Under the pieces are notes generated by a model, which saw only the letters and a program-made list of their open reading frames with translations, searched no databases and was not told where the DNA came from. From assembly GCF_000963005.1 (NCBI RefSeq), contig NZ_JZHZ01000007.1:2722367-2786366 (forward strand): a DNA stretch of 64,000 nt, written 5' to 3'. This DNA comes from Xanthomonas sp. GPE 39. Its GTDB lineage: Bacteria > Pseudomonadota > Gammaproteobacteria > Xanthomonadales > Xanthomonadaceae. Each line of letters begins with the position of its first letter. Within the stretch, counting starts at the first letter, position 1. The translations under genes were made by a program, and so were the position numbers. Of this stretch, positions 40,017-48,543 are shown in pieces.

Positions 40017-40804
40017 ACACCTCCCTGTCCGATCCGCAAGAAACCCTGCCCCCGCGCGACGTACTGGCCGGCGAATACGTGCTGGGCGTGCTCGACGCGC
40101 AGGAACGCCGCGCCGCCGAACAGCGCATCGATAGCGACCACGCCTTCGCCACTGCCGTGGCGCAGTGGCAACAGCACCTGATGCCACTGGCCGACGAAAT
40201 CGCCCCGGTTGCGGTTCCAGAGCGCGTGTGGGTGCGCATCAGCGCCTCGCTGCACCTGGATGCGCCAGCGCCGCGCACACGCGCTGCCACCGCCAGTGTG
40301 TGGGATAACGTGCGCACCTGGCGCTGGCTCAGTGCCGGCGGCTTCGCCACCGCCGCCGCCTGCCTGTTCGCCTTGATCCTGGCGCGCGGGCCGCTGCCGC
40401 CACAGCACCAGACGGCACCGCCTGTCGCGACAACAGCACGGACCAACGCCAGCGACATTGCGATGACCTCCACGCTGATGCAGGACAACGGCAAGCCCGG
40501 TTACGTGGTGCTGATGGACGCGGACAAGCGACGCATCACCATGACCCCACTGGCCGGCGCCCACACTCACGGACGCGTGCCGGAGTTGTGGCTGATTCCA
40601 GCCGACGGCAAGGCCCGCTCGATGGGCGTGTTCGACGATATGCAGGCCCGTGTGGCACACATCCCGGAAAAACTGATGCCCTTGCTCAGGGAAGGAGCCT
40701 TGCTGGCGGTGACCATGGAACCGCCCGGCGGGGCGCCACACGGCGTCGCCACCGGCCCGGTGGTCGCCAAGGGCGGCATCAGCAGCCTGCGTCTGGTCCC
40801 TTAA
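40013..40804 (+). CDS. RskA-type anti-sigma factor
   Basis: Membrane anti-sigma factor of 263 residues. The N-terminal cytoplasmic part (about 1-95) has L-A-G-E-Y-V-L-G-V-L-D-A-Q-E-R-R-A-A-E-Q-R, the usual sigma-binding helix pair. A single transmembrane helix (about 103-125) is followed by an RskA C-terminal domain with P-E-L-W-L-I-P and A-V-T-M-E-P-P-G-G-A-P. It is translationally coupled to the sigma gene. No ZAS (zinc) motif is visible, so sensing is unlikely to be ChrR-like. Confidence 0.92.
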   Translation: MNTSLSDPQETLPPRDVLAGEYVLGVLDAQERRAAEQRIDSDHAFATAVAQWQQHLMPLADEIAPVAVPERVWVRISASLHLDAPAPRTRAATASVWDNVRTWRWLSAGGFATAAACLFALILARGPLPPQHQTAPPVATTARTNASDIAMTSTLMQDNGKPGYVVLMDADKRRITMTPLAGAHTHGRVPELWLIPADGKARSMGVFDDMQARVAHIPEKLMPLLREGALLAVTMEPPGGAPHGVATGPVVAKGGISSLRLVP

Positions 40805-41122
40805 ACGGCATCGCACGTCGCCGCGACGGTGCCGAGTCGCACAATCCACGTCTACGATTTCACTGTCCGAGCAAGGAAGCCTCGCCTTGGTGCAGATGTG
40901 ACCATCGCAGTAGCATACTCACGCACCGCCCCCTGTTCAGGCAGCATCCTCGCCACTGTCGGCCGCTGCCTTCGTCTACTAGATGCTGTCGATCGACCGT
41001 CGTGGAAGGCACAGGCCCATGCGACAGTCAACATAGACACCCCTGCAGACCAAGTCACGCAGGTGCATCCGTTCTATCGTTTCGGTCGTATTTTTATCCC
41101 GAGTCCCTTATGAGATGCCCTT
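40805..41122 (+). other. 318-base gap before the desaturase gene
   Basis: No gene is seen. The gap suggests that the desaturase-to-CFA genes form a transcript of their own rather than a read-through from the sigma/anti-sigma pair. The last 60 bases include a possible ECF promoter (41065-41092). Confidence 0.6.
41065..41092 (+). promoter_or_regulatory. Candidate ECF-type promoter of the lipid operon
   Basis: GCATCC (41065-41070), 16 bases, then CGTATT (41087-41092), about 30 bases before the desaturase start. This resembles the mycobacterial SigK pattern (CCATCC, about 16-17 bases, CCGAAT). Similarity is partial, so this is an inference. Confidence 0.3.
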
Positions 41123-42100
41123 GTGCCGAGATCCTTTGCCGAGCATCCACCCACCTCGACTGTCGCGTCGCGGCGTAACCACGTGCTGCGCACGCTACGC
41201 CAGTGGTTCGACAGCAATGCGCAGGTCGAGTTGGATCCGGCCCGCGCCGACCGCATCGACTGGCTGCGCGCGGCCCCCTACATCGGCCTGCACCTGGCCT
41301 GCCTGAGCGTATTCTGGGTCGGCGTGTCCGGATGCGCGGTGGGTGTGGCGCTGGCCCTGTACGCGGTGCGCATGTTCGCCCTCACCGGCTTCTACCACCG
41401 CTATTTCGCCCATCGTGCGTTCAAGACCTCGCGCGCAGTGCAGTTCTTGTTCGCCGCGCTCGGCGCCACTTGCGTACAACGCGGGCCACTGTGGTGGGCA
41501 GCGCATCATCGCAATCACCATCGCCACACCGACACCGCGGCCGATCCGCACTCCCCGCGTCAGCATGGGTTCTGGTGGAGCCATAGTGGCTGGTTCCTGA
41601 CCCCACGCGGTTTCCGCACCGACTGGGAAGCGATTCCCGACTTGCGCCGCTTCCCGGAACTCCGTTTCCTCGACCGCTTCGACCTCGTGCTGCCGGTGCT
41701 GCTGGCACTGGCACTGTTTGCGCTCGGCCAATGGCTGCATGGGCATGTGCCGCAACTCGGCACCGACGGCCCGCAGTTGCTGGTGTGGGGCTTTTTCGTC
41801 TCCACTGTGGCCTTGTTCCATGCGACCTTCACCATCAACTCGCTGGCGCACCGCTTCGGCAGCCGCCGTTTCGACACCAACGACGACAGCCGCAACAATC
41901 TCTGGCTGGCGCTGCTGACCTTCGGCGAGGGTTGGCACAACAACCACCACCATTTCCCCGGTGCGGCGCGCCAAGGCTTCCGCTGGTGGGAAGTGGATGC
42001 CACCTGGTACGGCCTGAAGGCCATGGCGTGGATCGGCCTGATCCGCGAACTCAAGCCGGTACCGACGGGGCTGCTGCGCGCGAAGGAACGGGCACAATGA
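41123..42100 (+). CDS. Acyl-CoA/lipid fatty-acyl desaturase
   Basis: Integral-membrane diiron desaturase of the stearoyl-CoA desaturase (DesC) type. The histidine boxes are at residues 92-98 (H-R-Y-F-A-H-R), 129-134 (H-R-N-H-H-R) and 272-276 (H-N-N-H-H), with hydrophobic helices between. Length is 325 residues. The start is a GTG at 41123. Its stop overlaps the ATG of the FAD protein gene (ATGA). It is the first gene of a seven-gene lipid-modification run. Confidence 0.93.
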   Translation: MPRSFAEHPPTSTVASRRNHVLRTLRQWFDSNAQVELDPARADRIDWLRAAPYIGLHLACLSVFWVGVSGCAVGVALALYAVRMFALTGFYHRYFAHRAFKTSRAVQFLFAALGATCVQRGPLWWAAHHRNHHRHTDTAADPHSPRQHGFWWSHSGWFLTPRGFRTDWEAIPDLRRFPELRFLDRFDLVLPVLLALALFALGQWLHGHVPQLGTDGPQLLVWGFFVSTVALFHATFTINSLAHRFGSRRFDTNDDSRNNLWLALLTFGEGWHNNHHHFPGAARQGFRWWEVDATWYGLKAMAWIGLIRELKPVPTGLLRAKERAQ

Positions 42101-43347
42101 GCAACATCGCGGTGGTGGGCTCGGGGATCGCCGGCCTCGGCGCGGCGTGGCTGTTGTCCCAGCGCCACGAGGTGACGTTGTACGAAGCCGCCGACTACCT
42201 CGGCGGACACACCCATACCCATGCCATCACGCTGGACGGCGTGGAATACGCGGTGGACAGCGGCTTCATCGTATTCAATCCACAGCATTATCCGCTGCTG
42301 AGCACGTTGTTCGCGCAACTGGGCGTGGCGTCGCAACCGACGACCATGAGCTTCTCGGTACACGAAGCGCGCACCGGCCTGGAATACAACGCCGGCACGC
42401 TCGACGGTCTGTTCTGCCAGCGTCGCAACCTGCTCTCGCCGCGGTTCTGGCGCATGCTGCGCGATCTGCGCAGGTTCTACCAGCACGCACCGCAGGTTCT
42501 GCACGACCCCACGCTGGCGCAACTCACCTTGGGCGAGTTCCTGCAATGCCACGGCTATTGCGACGTATTCCGCGACGCACACCTGGTGCCGATGGCCTCG
42601 GCGCTGTGGTCTTCGCCATCGCGGCAGATCCTCGACTTCCCCATGCGCCAGTTGATTGGCTTCATGGCCAATCACCACATGCTGCAATTCAGCGGCCGCC
42701 CGCAATGGCAGGTGGTGCGCGGCGGTTCCAACACCTACGTGCGTGCGCTGCGCAAACGCTGGCGGGTACGCGAGCGTATCGCCACACCGGTGCGCGCAGT
42801 GCAGCGGTTGGCAGCGGGCATTTCCGTGCAGACCGATGCAGACACCGAGCACTACGATGCGGTGGTACTGGCCTGCCATGCCGACGACGCATTGCGCCTG
42901 CTGGCCGACCCCAGCACCGCCGAAACCGACATCCTCGGCGCACTCCATTACCAGGACAACGAGACCGTCCTGCACACCGACGCAAGCGTTCTGCCACGCA
43001 ATCCACGCGCCTGGGCCGCCTGGAACGCGCACGTGCCCGCCGATCCGGATGCGCCGTGCACGGTCAGCTACTGGATGAACGCACTGCAGTCGATCGAAGC
43101 GCCGCAGCCATTCATCGTCAGCCTCAACTGCAACGACGCGATCGATCCGGCCAAGATTCTCAGACGCATGCGCTACCGGCATCCGCTGCAAACGCCTGGA
43201 TCGGTCGCGGCGCAGGCGCGCAAGGGCGAGATCCAAGGCCAGAACAACACCTGGTTCGCCGGTGCCGGCTGGGGTTTCGGTTTCCACGAAGATGGCCTGC
43301 GCAGCGCTGTCGAGGTCGCCAACGCGCTCGGGATCTCATGGCCATGA
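42097..43347 (+). CDS. FAD-dependent amine-oxidase-like protein
   Basis: NAD(P)/FAD-dependent oxidoreductase of 416 residues, flavin-containing amine oxidoreductase fold. The Rossmann signature [15 protein letters not shown] is at residues 6-20, ending with [10 protein letters not shown]. The C-terminal FAD loop is [16 protein letters not shown]. Such proteins accompany CFA-like methylases in stress-lipid clusters and may oxidise or desaturate acyl chains. It overlaps both neighbours. Confidence 0.9.
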   Translation: MSNIAVVGSGIAGLGAAWLLSQRHEVTLYEAADYLGGHTHTHAITLDGVEYAVDSGFIVFNPQHYPLLSTLFAQLGVASQPTTMSFSVHEARTGLEYNAGTLDGLFCQRRNLLSPRFWRMLRDLRRFYQHAPQVLHDPTLAQLTLGEFLQCHGYCDVFRDAHLVPMASALWSSPSRQILDFPMRQLIGFMANHHMLQFSGRPQWQVVRGGSNTYVRALRKRWRVRERIATPVRAVQRLAAGISVQTDADTEHYDAVVLACHADDALRLLADPSTAETDILGALHYQDNETVLHTDASVLPRNPRAWAAWNAHVPADPDAPCTVSYWMNALQSIEAPQPFIVSLNCNDAIDPAKILRRMRYRHPLQTPGSVAAQARKGEIQGQNNTWFAGAGWGFGFHEDGLRSAVEVANALGISWP

Positions 43348-44207
43348 CTACGCTAACGCGTGCTTCCGTGTCCGCCCCGCCGGCTGGCGCCGTCTCGACA
43401 ACGCCGGCGGTGGCGGTCACGACCCACACCGGCTTGCACAGCGCGATATACACCGGCTGGGTGCGGCACCGACGGTATGCACCCAAGGCACTGGCGTTCC
43501 GCTATCCGCTGTTCCTGATGTATCTGGACCTGGGCGAACTAGACCAGGTTTTTACACGGCGCTGGCTGTGGTCGGTAGGCCGCCGCAATCTAGCCGAATT
43601 CCGCCGCAGCGATTATCTCGGCGACCCGGCACAACCCCTGGACGAAGCGGTCCGCGACCGCGTGCAACAGGACACCGGCGAACGACCACTCGGCTCGGTG
43701 CGCATGCTCACCCACCTGCGCTACTTCGGCCACTGCTTCAATCCGGTCACGTTCTACTATTGCCACGATGCGCAGCAGCGCCTGCACAGCATCGTCGCCG
43801 AGATCACCAACACACCATGGCGACAACGCCATACCTACGTGCTGCCACTGACCCAAGCGCATCACCACGGCAGCGTGCATGCCTGGCGCTTCGACAAACG
43901 CTTCCACGTTTCGCCGTTCATGGCGATGGCGCACACCTATGCCTGGCGCTTCAGTGAGCCAGGGCAAGCACTGCGCGTACACATGGACGTGCTCGATCCA
44001 ACGCCCACAGCGCGGCGCTTCGATGCCACCTTGGTATTGCAGCGGCGCGAGATCGACGGCACCAACCTGGCGCGGGCATTACTGCGCTATCCGGCAATGA
44101 CCCTGCAGGTGCTGGCCAAGATCCACTGGCAGGCACTGCGGCTATGGCTGCGCGGCAATCCAGTGCATGACCATCCCGACCTTTCCACTCAGCGAGAACG
44201 CCAATGA
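43338..44207 (+). CDS. DUF1365 protein
   Basis: DUF1365 family protein of 289 residues. It carries the core A-F-R-Y-P-L-F-L-M-Y-L-D-L-G-E-L, the H-L-R-Y-F-G-H-C-F-N-P-V-T-F-Y-Y-C loop and K-R-F-H-V-S-P-F-M. The family almost always sits between a flavin oxidoreductase and a CFA synthase; the role is unknown but tied to lipids. Starts at 43338 and 43344 are both possible. It overlaps the FAD gene by 10 bases and the next gene by four. Confidence 0.9.
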   Translation: MAMTTLTRASVSAPPAGAVSTTPAVAVTTHTGLHSAIYTGWVRHRRYAPKALAFRYPLFLMYLDLGELDQVFTRRWLWSVGRRNLAEFRRSDYLGDPAQPLDEAVRDRVQQDTGERPLGSVRMLTHLRYFGHCFNPVTFYYCHDAQQRLHSIVAEITNTPWRQRHTYVLPLTQAHHHGSVHAWRFDKRFHVSPFMAMAHTYAWRFSEPGQALRVHMDVLDPTPTARRFDATLVLQRREIDGTNLARALLRYPAMTLQVLAKIHWQALRLWLRGNPVHDHPDLSTQRERQ

Positions 44208-45520
44208 ACGCTCCGCACGCATCCTCTTCCGCCAACACGCTGATGGCCGCCACGCCACCGCTACGCGGTTTTGATCGGTTCCTGCGACAGCGCCTGCTGG
44301 CTACGCTGGACGGCCTGCGCGACGGTCAACTGCGCATCGAGGATGCCGGCACGCTCACCACCCTCGGCGATGCTGGCCGCGCCACACCGGAGAGCTTGCA
44401 CGCGCATCTGCGCATCCGCGACCCACGCTTCTACCGCCAGGCCGCACTGAACGGCAGTGTCGGCGTCGGCGAAGCCTATATGGACGGGCTGTGGGACTGC
44501 GACGATCTGGTCGCACTGGTCCGCCTGCTGGTGCGCAACCGCGACCGCCTGGATGCGATGGAGACCGGCCTGGCCCGATTCGGCGGCATGGCCATGCGCG
44601 GTCTACATGCGCTCGCGCGCAACACCCGTGCCGGCAGCCGTCGCAACATCGCCGCGCACTACGATCTTGGCAATCGGTTGTTCGAGTTGTTCCTCGACAA
44701 AAACCTGATGTACTCCTCGGCGCTGTTCCGCGACAGCGATGCCGCCCTCGGCGAAGCCGCACTGGAACGCGCCGCCGAGCGCAAGCTGCAGCGCATTTGC
44801 GCCAAACTGGACCTGCAACCGCATCACCACGTGATCGAGATCGGCACCGGCTGGGGCGGATTCGCGCTGCATGCGGCCAAGCACCACGGCTGCCGCGTCA
44901 CCACCACCACCATTTCGCGCGAACAGTACGCCCTGGCGCGGCAACGCGTGGAGGCCGCCGGGCTGTCGGACCGCATCGAAGTGCTATTGCGCGATTACCG
45001 CGACCTCGACGGGCACTACGACCGACTGGTGTCGATCGAAATGATCGAGGCGATCGGCCATCAGTACTTGGACACTTACTTCGGCAAGGTCGGCGCACTG
45101 CTCAAGGACGACGGTCAGGCGCTGATCCAAGCAATCACCATCGAAGACCACCGCTACGCGCAGGCGCTGAAGTCGGTGGATTTCATCAAACGCTACATTT
45201 TCCCGGGCAGTTTCATCCCCTCGGTGGCAGCGATGACCGGCGCGGTCGCGCGCGCCAGCGACCTGCGCTTGTTCAACCTGGAAGACATCGGCCCCAGTTA
45301 TGCACTGACCCTACGCGCCTGGCGCGAGCGCTTCATGGCCAAGTTGCCGCAAGTGCGTGCGCTCGGCTACGACGAGCGCTTCATCCGCATGTGGGAGTTC
45401 TATCTGGCGTACTGCGAGGGTGGCTTCTTGGAACGCTCCATCGGCGACGTGCACCTGTGGCTGAGCAAGCCGCTGGCGCGTCCGGCGCAGTTCGCACCGG
45501 CATTGGCGGGCGAGGAATGA
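44204..45520 (+). CDS. Cyclopropane-fatty-acyl-phospholipid synthase family
   Basis: SAM-dependent methyltransferase of the CFA synthase family, adding methylene or methyl to double bonds of membrane phospholipid acyl chains. The N-terminal substrate domain has V-G-E-A-Y-M-D-G-L-W. The SAM loop is I-E-I-G-T-G-W-G-G-F-A-L-H-A-A; S-I-E-M-I-E-A-I-G-H and A-Y-C-E-G-G-F are canonical active-site segments. Length is 438 residues, slightly longer than E. coli Cfa. ATGA junctions link it to both neighbours. Confidence 0.92.
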   Translation: MNAPHASSSANTLMAATPPLRGFDRFLRQRLLATLDGLRDGQLRIEDAGTLTTLGDAGRATPESLHAHLRIRDPRFYRQAALNGSVGVGEAYMDGLWDCDDLVALVRLLVRNRDRLDAMETGLARFGGMAMRGLHALARNTRAGSRRNIAAHYDLGNRLFELFLDKNLMYSSALFRDSDAALGEAALERAAERKLQRICAKLDLQPHHHVIEIGTGWGGFALHAAKHHGCRVTTTTISREQYALARQRVEAAGLSDRIEVLLRDYRDLDGHYDRLVSIEMIEAIGHQYLDTYFGKVGALLKDDGQALIQAITIEDHRYAQALKSVDFIKRYIFPGSFIPSVAAMTGAVARASDLRLFNLEDIGPSYALTLRAWRERFMAKLPQVRALGYDERFIRMWEFYLAYCEGGFLERSIGDVHLWLSKPLARPAQFAPALAGEE

Positions 45521-46065
45521 ACAATCTGGTCAACTACCTTGCCCTGCAAGGGCTGTGGTTGGCCGCAGTGGCCGGTGCCAGCCGTGGCATGTACTGGGCT
45601 GGCCCAGCCGCGTTGGCGTTGTTCGCGCTGTACCAATTGCATCAGCGCCGCCGCGCGCACGGCGATGCGACGCTGATGGCACTGGCGCTACCGCTCGGTG
45701 CCAGCGTGGACGCGGTGTTGCGTGCCGGCGGCTGGGTCCGCTATAGCGCCGCGCCACCAGCGCCATGGCCGCCGCTGTGGATTCTGGCGCTGTGGGCCGG
45801 CTTCGCGTTGACGTTCAATCACTCGCTGGCCTGGGTCATGCGTCATCCCTGGCGCGCGGCGCTATTCGGCGCCACTTGTGGCCCACTGGGCTATGTGCTG
45901 GCGGCGCACGGCTGGCACGCAGTGACATTGGCACCACCACTGCCGCATGCGCTGTTGGCGCTGGCGCTGGGCTGGGCCATCGCACTGACGCTGTTGAGTC
46001 TGGCGACACGGCGTTTCGCAGCGAGCGCAGCGGCGGCAGGGCACATCGCAGGAGCGGCGCAATGA
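45517..46065 (+). CDS. DUF2878 membrane protein
   Basis: Integral membrane protein of 182 residues with five or six hydrophobic helices, fitting DUF2878, known mainly from this kind of CFA gene cluster. W-A-G-F-A-L-T-F-N-H-S-L-A-W-V is the conserved central segment. No catalytic motif is visible. It is joined by ATGA to the genes on both sides, so it very likely serves the same pathway. Confidence 0.85.
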   Translation: MNNLVNYLALQGLWLAAVAGASRGMYWAGPAALALFALYQLHQRRRAHGDATLMALALPLGASVDAVLRAGGWVRYSAAPPAPWPPLWILALWAGFALTFNHSLAWVMRHPWRAALFGATCGPLGYVLAAHGWHAVTLAPPLPHALLALALGWAIALTLLSLATRRFAASAAAAGHIAGAAQ

Positions 46066-46844
46066 ACGTCTGGCCACTGCTGCACGTAGGCGTATTCACC
46101 ACACTGATCATGCTCGCCGGCTGGGCCTGGCAACGGCACAGCCGCAACGCTGGCGTAGTGGACGTGCTATGGGCGACATGCATGACGCTGGCAGCGGTGT
46201 ATTGCGCCTGGCGCGCGGACGGCGCGGCGTTGCCACGCGTGCTGACGGCGGCGATGGGCGGTCTGTGGGGCGCACGTCTGGCCTGGTATCTGGGCGTACG
46301 TGTGTTCGGCGATCCGCACGAGGATGGCCGCTATCGTGCGCTGCGCGAACACTGGCAAGACGACCAGCGACTGTTCCTGGCATTCTTCCTCGGCCAAGCG
46401 CTGGTGGTGGTGGCATTCGCGGTACCGCTGTCGGTGGCCGCGCACAATCCGCAGCCACAGTGGAATGTATGGACCACGTTGGCACTGGCCACTTGGCTAC
46501 TGGCGGTCGGTGGCGAAAGCCTGGCCGACCGGCAACTGGCCGCGTTCCGCGCCAATCCAGCGCACCGTGGCAAAACCTGCCGCCAGGGTCTGTGGCGCTA
46601 CTCACGGCACCCCAACTACTTCTTCGAATTCGTGCACTGGTTCGCCTACGTCTTTCTGACGGTCGGCAGCGGTGCACTGTGGGTCGCGATAACCGCACTG
46701 GGGCCGCTGTTGATGTTCGGTTTCCTCTACCGCATCACCGGCATTCCCTACACCGAAATGCAGGCACTGCGTTCGCGCGGCCACGACTATGCCGATTACC
46801 AACGCAGCACCAGCGCCTTTTTCCCCTTGCCGCCGCGGCACTGA
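46062..46844 (+). CDS. DUF1295 membrane protein (steroid reductase-like)
   Basis: Integral membrane protein of 260 residues in the DUF1295 family, related to 3-oxo-5-alpha-steroid 4-dehydrogenases and isoprenylcysteine methyltransferases. The C-terminal G-L-W-R-Y-S-R-H-P-N-Y-F-F-E and R-S-R-G-H-D-Y-A-D-Y-Q-R-S-T-S-A-F-F-P motifs are diagnostic, consistent with NADPH-dependent double-bond reduction of a lipid-like substrate. It is ATGA-linked to the DUF2878 gene. Confidence 0.9.
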   Translation: MNVWPLLHVGVFTTLIMLAGWAWQRHSRNAGVVDVLWATCMTLAAVYCAWRADGAALPRVLTAAMGGLWGARLAWYLGVRVFGDPHEDGRYRALREHWQDDQRLFLAFFLGQALVVVAFAVPLSVAAHNPQPQWNVWTTLALATWLLAVGGESLADRQLAAFRANPAHRGKTCRQGLWRYSRHPNYFFEFVHWFAYVFLTVGSGALWVAITALGPLLMFGFLYRITGIPYTEMQALRSRGHDYADYQRSTSAFFPLPPRH

Positions 46845-46866
46845 GTCCATTTCAGGAGAAACACAG

Positions 46867-47943
46867 ATGTCCAGCACGATCGCCACCTCGTCCCCTACCG
46901 CCTTGCCGGCCGAACCCCTGGCAACGCGACTGGCCGAATCCGGCCTACTGCCTGACACGCTGTTGCGCGCCGCGATGCGTCGGCTGTGCACGCAACGCCT
47001 GCACGAGGAGCGCGCCGGTGGCGCCGACGCCGCCTGGGAACGCCAGCGCAAGTTCATCGCCTCGCTACGCGACAGCGCCATCGCGATCGAAACCGACGCG
47101 GCCAACCGCCAGCACTACGAGGTACCACCGCGCTTCTTCGAGCTATGCCTGGGCAAGCGTCTGAAGTACAGCAGTTGCTACTGGGATGCGAGCACCGCCG
47201 ATCTGGATGCCGCCGAGGAACGGATGCTGCACTTGTACGCCGAACGCGCCCAATTACGCGATGGTCAGCAAATTCTGGAATTAGGCTGCGGCTGGGGCTC
47301 GCTGACGCTGTGGATGGCCGAGCAGTACCCTGGTGCGCGCATCACGGCGGTGTCCAACTCGCGCCCGCAACGCGAACACATCCAGGCGCAATGCCGTGCA
47401 CGCGGGCTGGACAACGTCAAGGTCATCACCCACGACGCCAATACGCTGACCCTGCCCGCCGCCAGTTACGACCGCGTAGTCTCGATCGAAATGTTCGAAC
47501 ACATGCGCAACTATCGCGAGCTGCTTGCGCGAATCAGCCACTGGCTGGTGCCGGGCGGCCAGTTGTTCGTCCACATCTTCTGTCACCGCGACCTGGCCTA
47601 CCCATTCGAGGTGCAAGGCGAGGACAACTGGATGGGACGGCACTTCTTCACCGGCGGGCTGATGCCGGCAGCCGATACCTTGTTGCAGTTCCAGGACGAT
47701 TTGACCCTCGATCAGCGTTGGCTGCTGTCCGGCCAACACTACGAAAAAACCGCCAACGCCTGGCTACAGAACCAGGACCGGCACCGCGAAGAACTGATGC
47801 CAGTGCTGGAGGCCACCTATGGCGAGGATGCCAAGATCTGGTGGCAACGCTGGCGCATGTTCTGGATGGCCTGCGCGGAATTATTCGGCTACGAACAAGG
47901 CCAGCAGTGGGGCGTGGCACATTACCGATTCGTGCGCGCCTGA
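46867..47943 (+). CDS. SAM-dependent methyltransferase, second CFA-like enzyme
   Basis: Class I methyltransferase of 358 residues, nearer to the coclaurine N-methyltransferase-like branch of the CFA superfamily than to the upstream copy. The SAM loop is I-L-E-L-G-C-G-W-G-S-L-T-L-W-M-A; S-I-E-M-F-E-H-M-R-N-Y and W-M-G-R-H-F-F-T-G-G-L-M-P follow. A Gly-rich lid and the C-terminal E-Q-G-Q-Q-W-G-V-A-H-Y-R-F are typical. Its AGGAG site and 22-base gap show it is the last gene of the operon. Likely substrate: unsaturated phospholipid acyl chains (inference). Confidence 0.9.
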   Translation: MSSTIATSSPTALPAEPLATRLAESGLLPDTLLRAAMRRLCTQRLHEERAGGADAAWERQRKFIASLRDSAIAIETDAANRQHYEVPPRFFELCLGKRLKYSSCYWDASTADLDAAEERMLHLYAERAQLRDGQQILELGCGWGSLTLWMAEQYPGARITAVSNSRPQREHIQAQCRARGLDNVKVITHDANTLTLPAASYDRVVSIEMFEHMRNYRELLARISHWLVPGGQLFVHIFCHRDLAYPFEVQGEDNWMGRHFFTGGLMPAADTLLQFQDDLTLDQRWLLSGQHYEKTANAWLQNQDRHREELMPVLEATYGEDAKIWWQRWRMFWMACAELFGYEQGQQWGVAHYRFVRA

Positions 47944-47977
47944 GAAGCGGCAACGCGCGGCATAGCGTCCGGACCGA

Positions 47978-47999
47978 ACCGCCATCGAACGATGGCGGT
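47978..47999 (+). terminator. Hairpin after the lipid operon
   Basis: ACCGCCATCG and CGATGGCGGT form a perfect ten-base stem with a two-base AA loop, 35 bases past the last stop. It lacks a T run, so termination may be weak or rho-assisted. Confidence 0.5.
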
Positions 48000-48198
48000 C
48001 GCAACATGGCGGCCATTGCAGTGAAAACACGCTGGCTTGGTCGTCATTGCATGCGCTCTTCCGTCATGGGAACAGCTTTGGCCACGACGTGTTACCGGCA
48101 ATGCGTCGCCACCCCGGCGACGGCTGGCGCAAACGCAAGCATGGCGACACACGCAGTACACACCCGGAACTGCCCAGGTGAGTGCGGCCACCTATAAC

Positions 48199-48543
48199 CT
48201 ATACCGCAGCGGTGACGACGATTTCGATCTTCCATTGCGGATTGGCCAACTTGGCTTGCACAGTGGCACGCGCCGGCGTGTTGGCTGGACTGACCCACGC
48301 TTCCCAGACTTTGTTCATTTCGGCGAACTCGGCAAGATCGGTCATGTAGATTTCCGCACGCAGGATCCGGCTTTTATCGGTGGCGGCAAGGGCCAATAAG
48401 CGATCGATCGCCTCAAGCACCTGACGGGTCTGGCCGGCGATGTCGGCACTGGCGTCGTCGGCGATCTGGCCGGCGAGATAGGCCACGCCGTTGTGCACGG
48501 TCATCTCCGACATACGTGGACCGGTATCGAAACGCTGGATCAT
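48199..48543 (-). CDS. RidA family protein
   Basis: YjgF/YER057c/UK114 family reactive imine deaminase of 114 residues. G-V-A-Y-L-A-G-Q-I-A and R-I-L-R-A-E-I-Y-M-T-D-L-A-E-F are typical. The C-terminal end P-A-R-A-T-V-Q-A-K-L-A retains the key Arg of the substrate site but is followed by N-P-Q-W-K-I-E-I-V-V rather than the usual A-x-L-P-x-G-x-x-V-E-I, so it may be a divergent RidA (Rid subgroup). Its ATG overlaps the stop of the upstream membrane protein gene (ATGA). Confidence 0.87.
   Translation of the reverse strand: MIQRFDTGPRMSEMTVHNGVAYLAGQIADDASADIAGQTRQVLEAIDRLLALAATDKSRILRAEIYMTDLAEFAEMNKVWEAWVSPANTPARATVQAKLANPQWKIEIVVTAAV

Noticed and set aside
41731..42096. Upstream extension of the FAD oxidoreductase frame
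   Set aside because: The extension overlaps the desaturase and has no flavoprotein features; the Rossmann motif begins right after the ATGA start at 42097.
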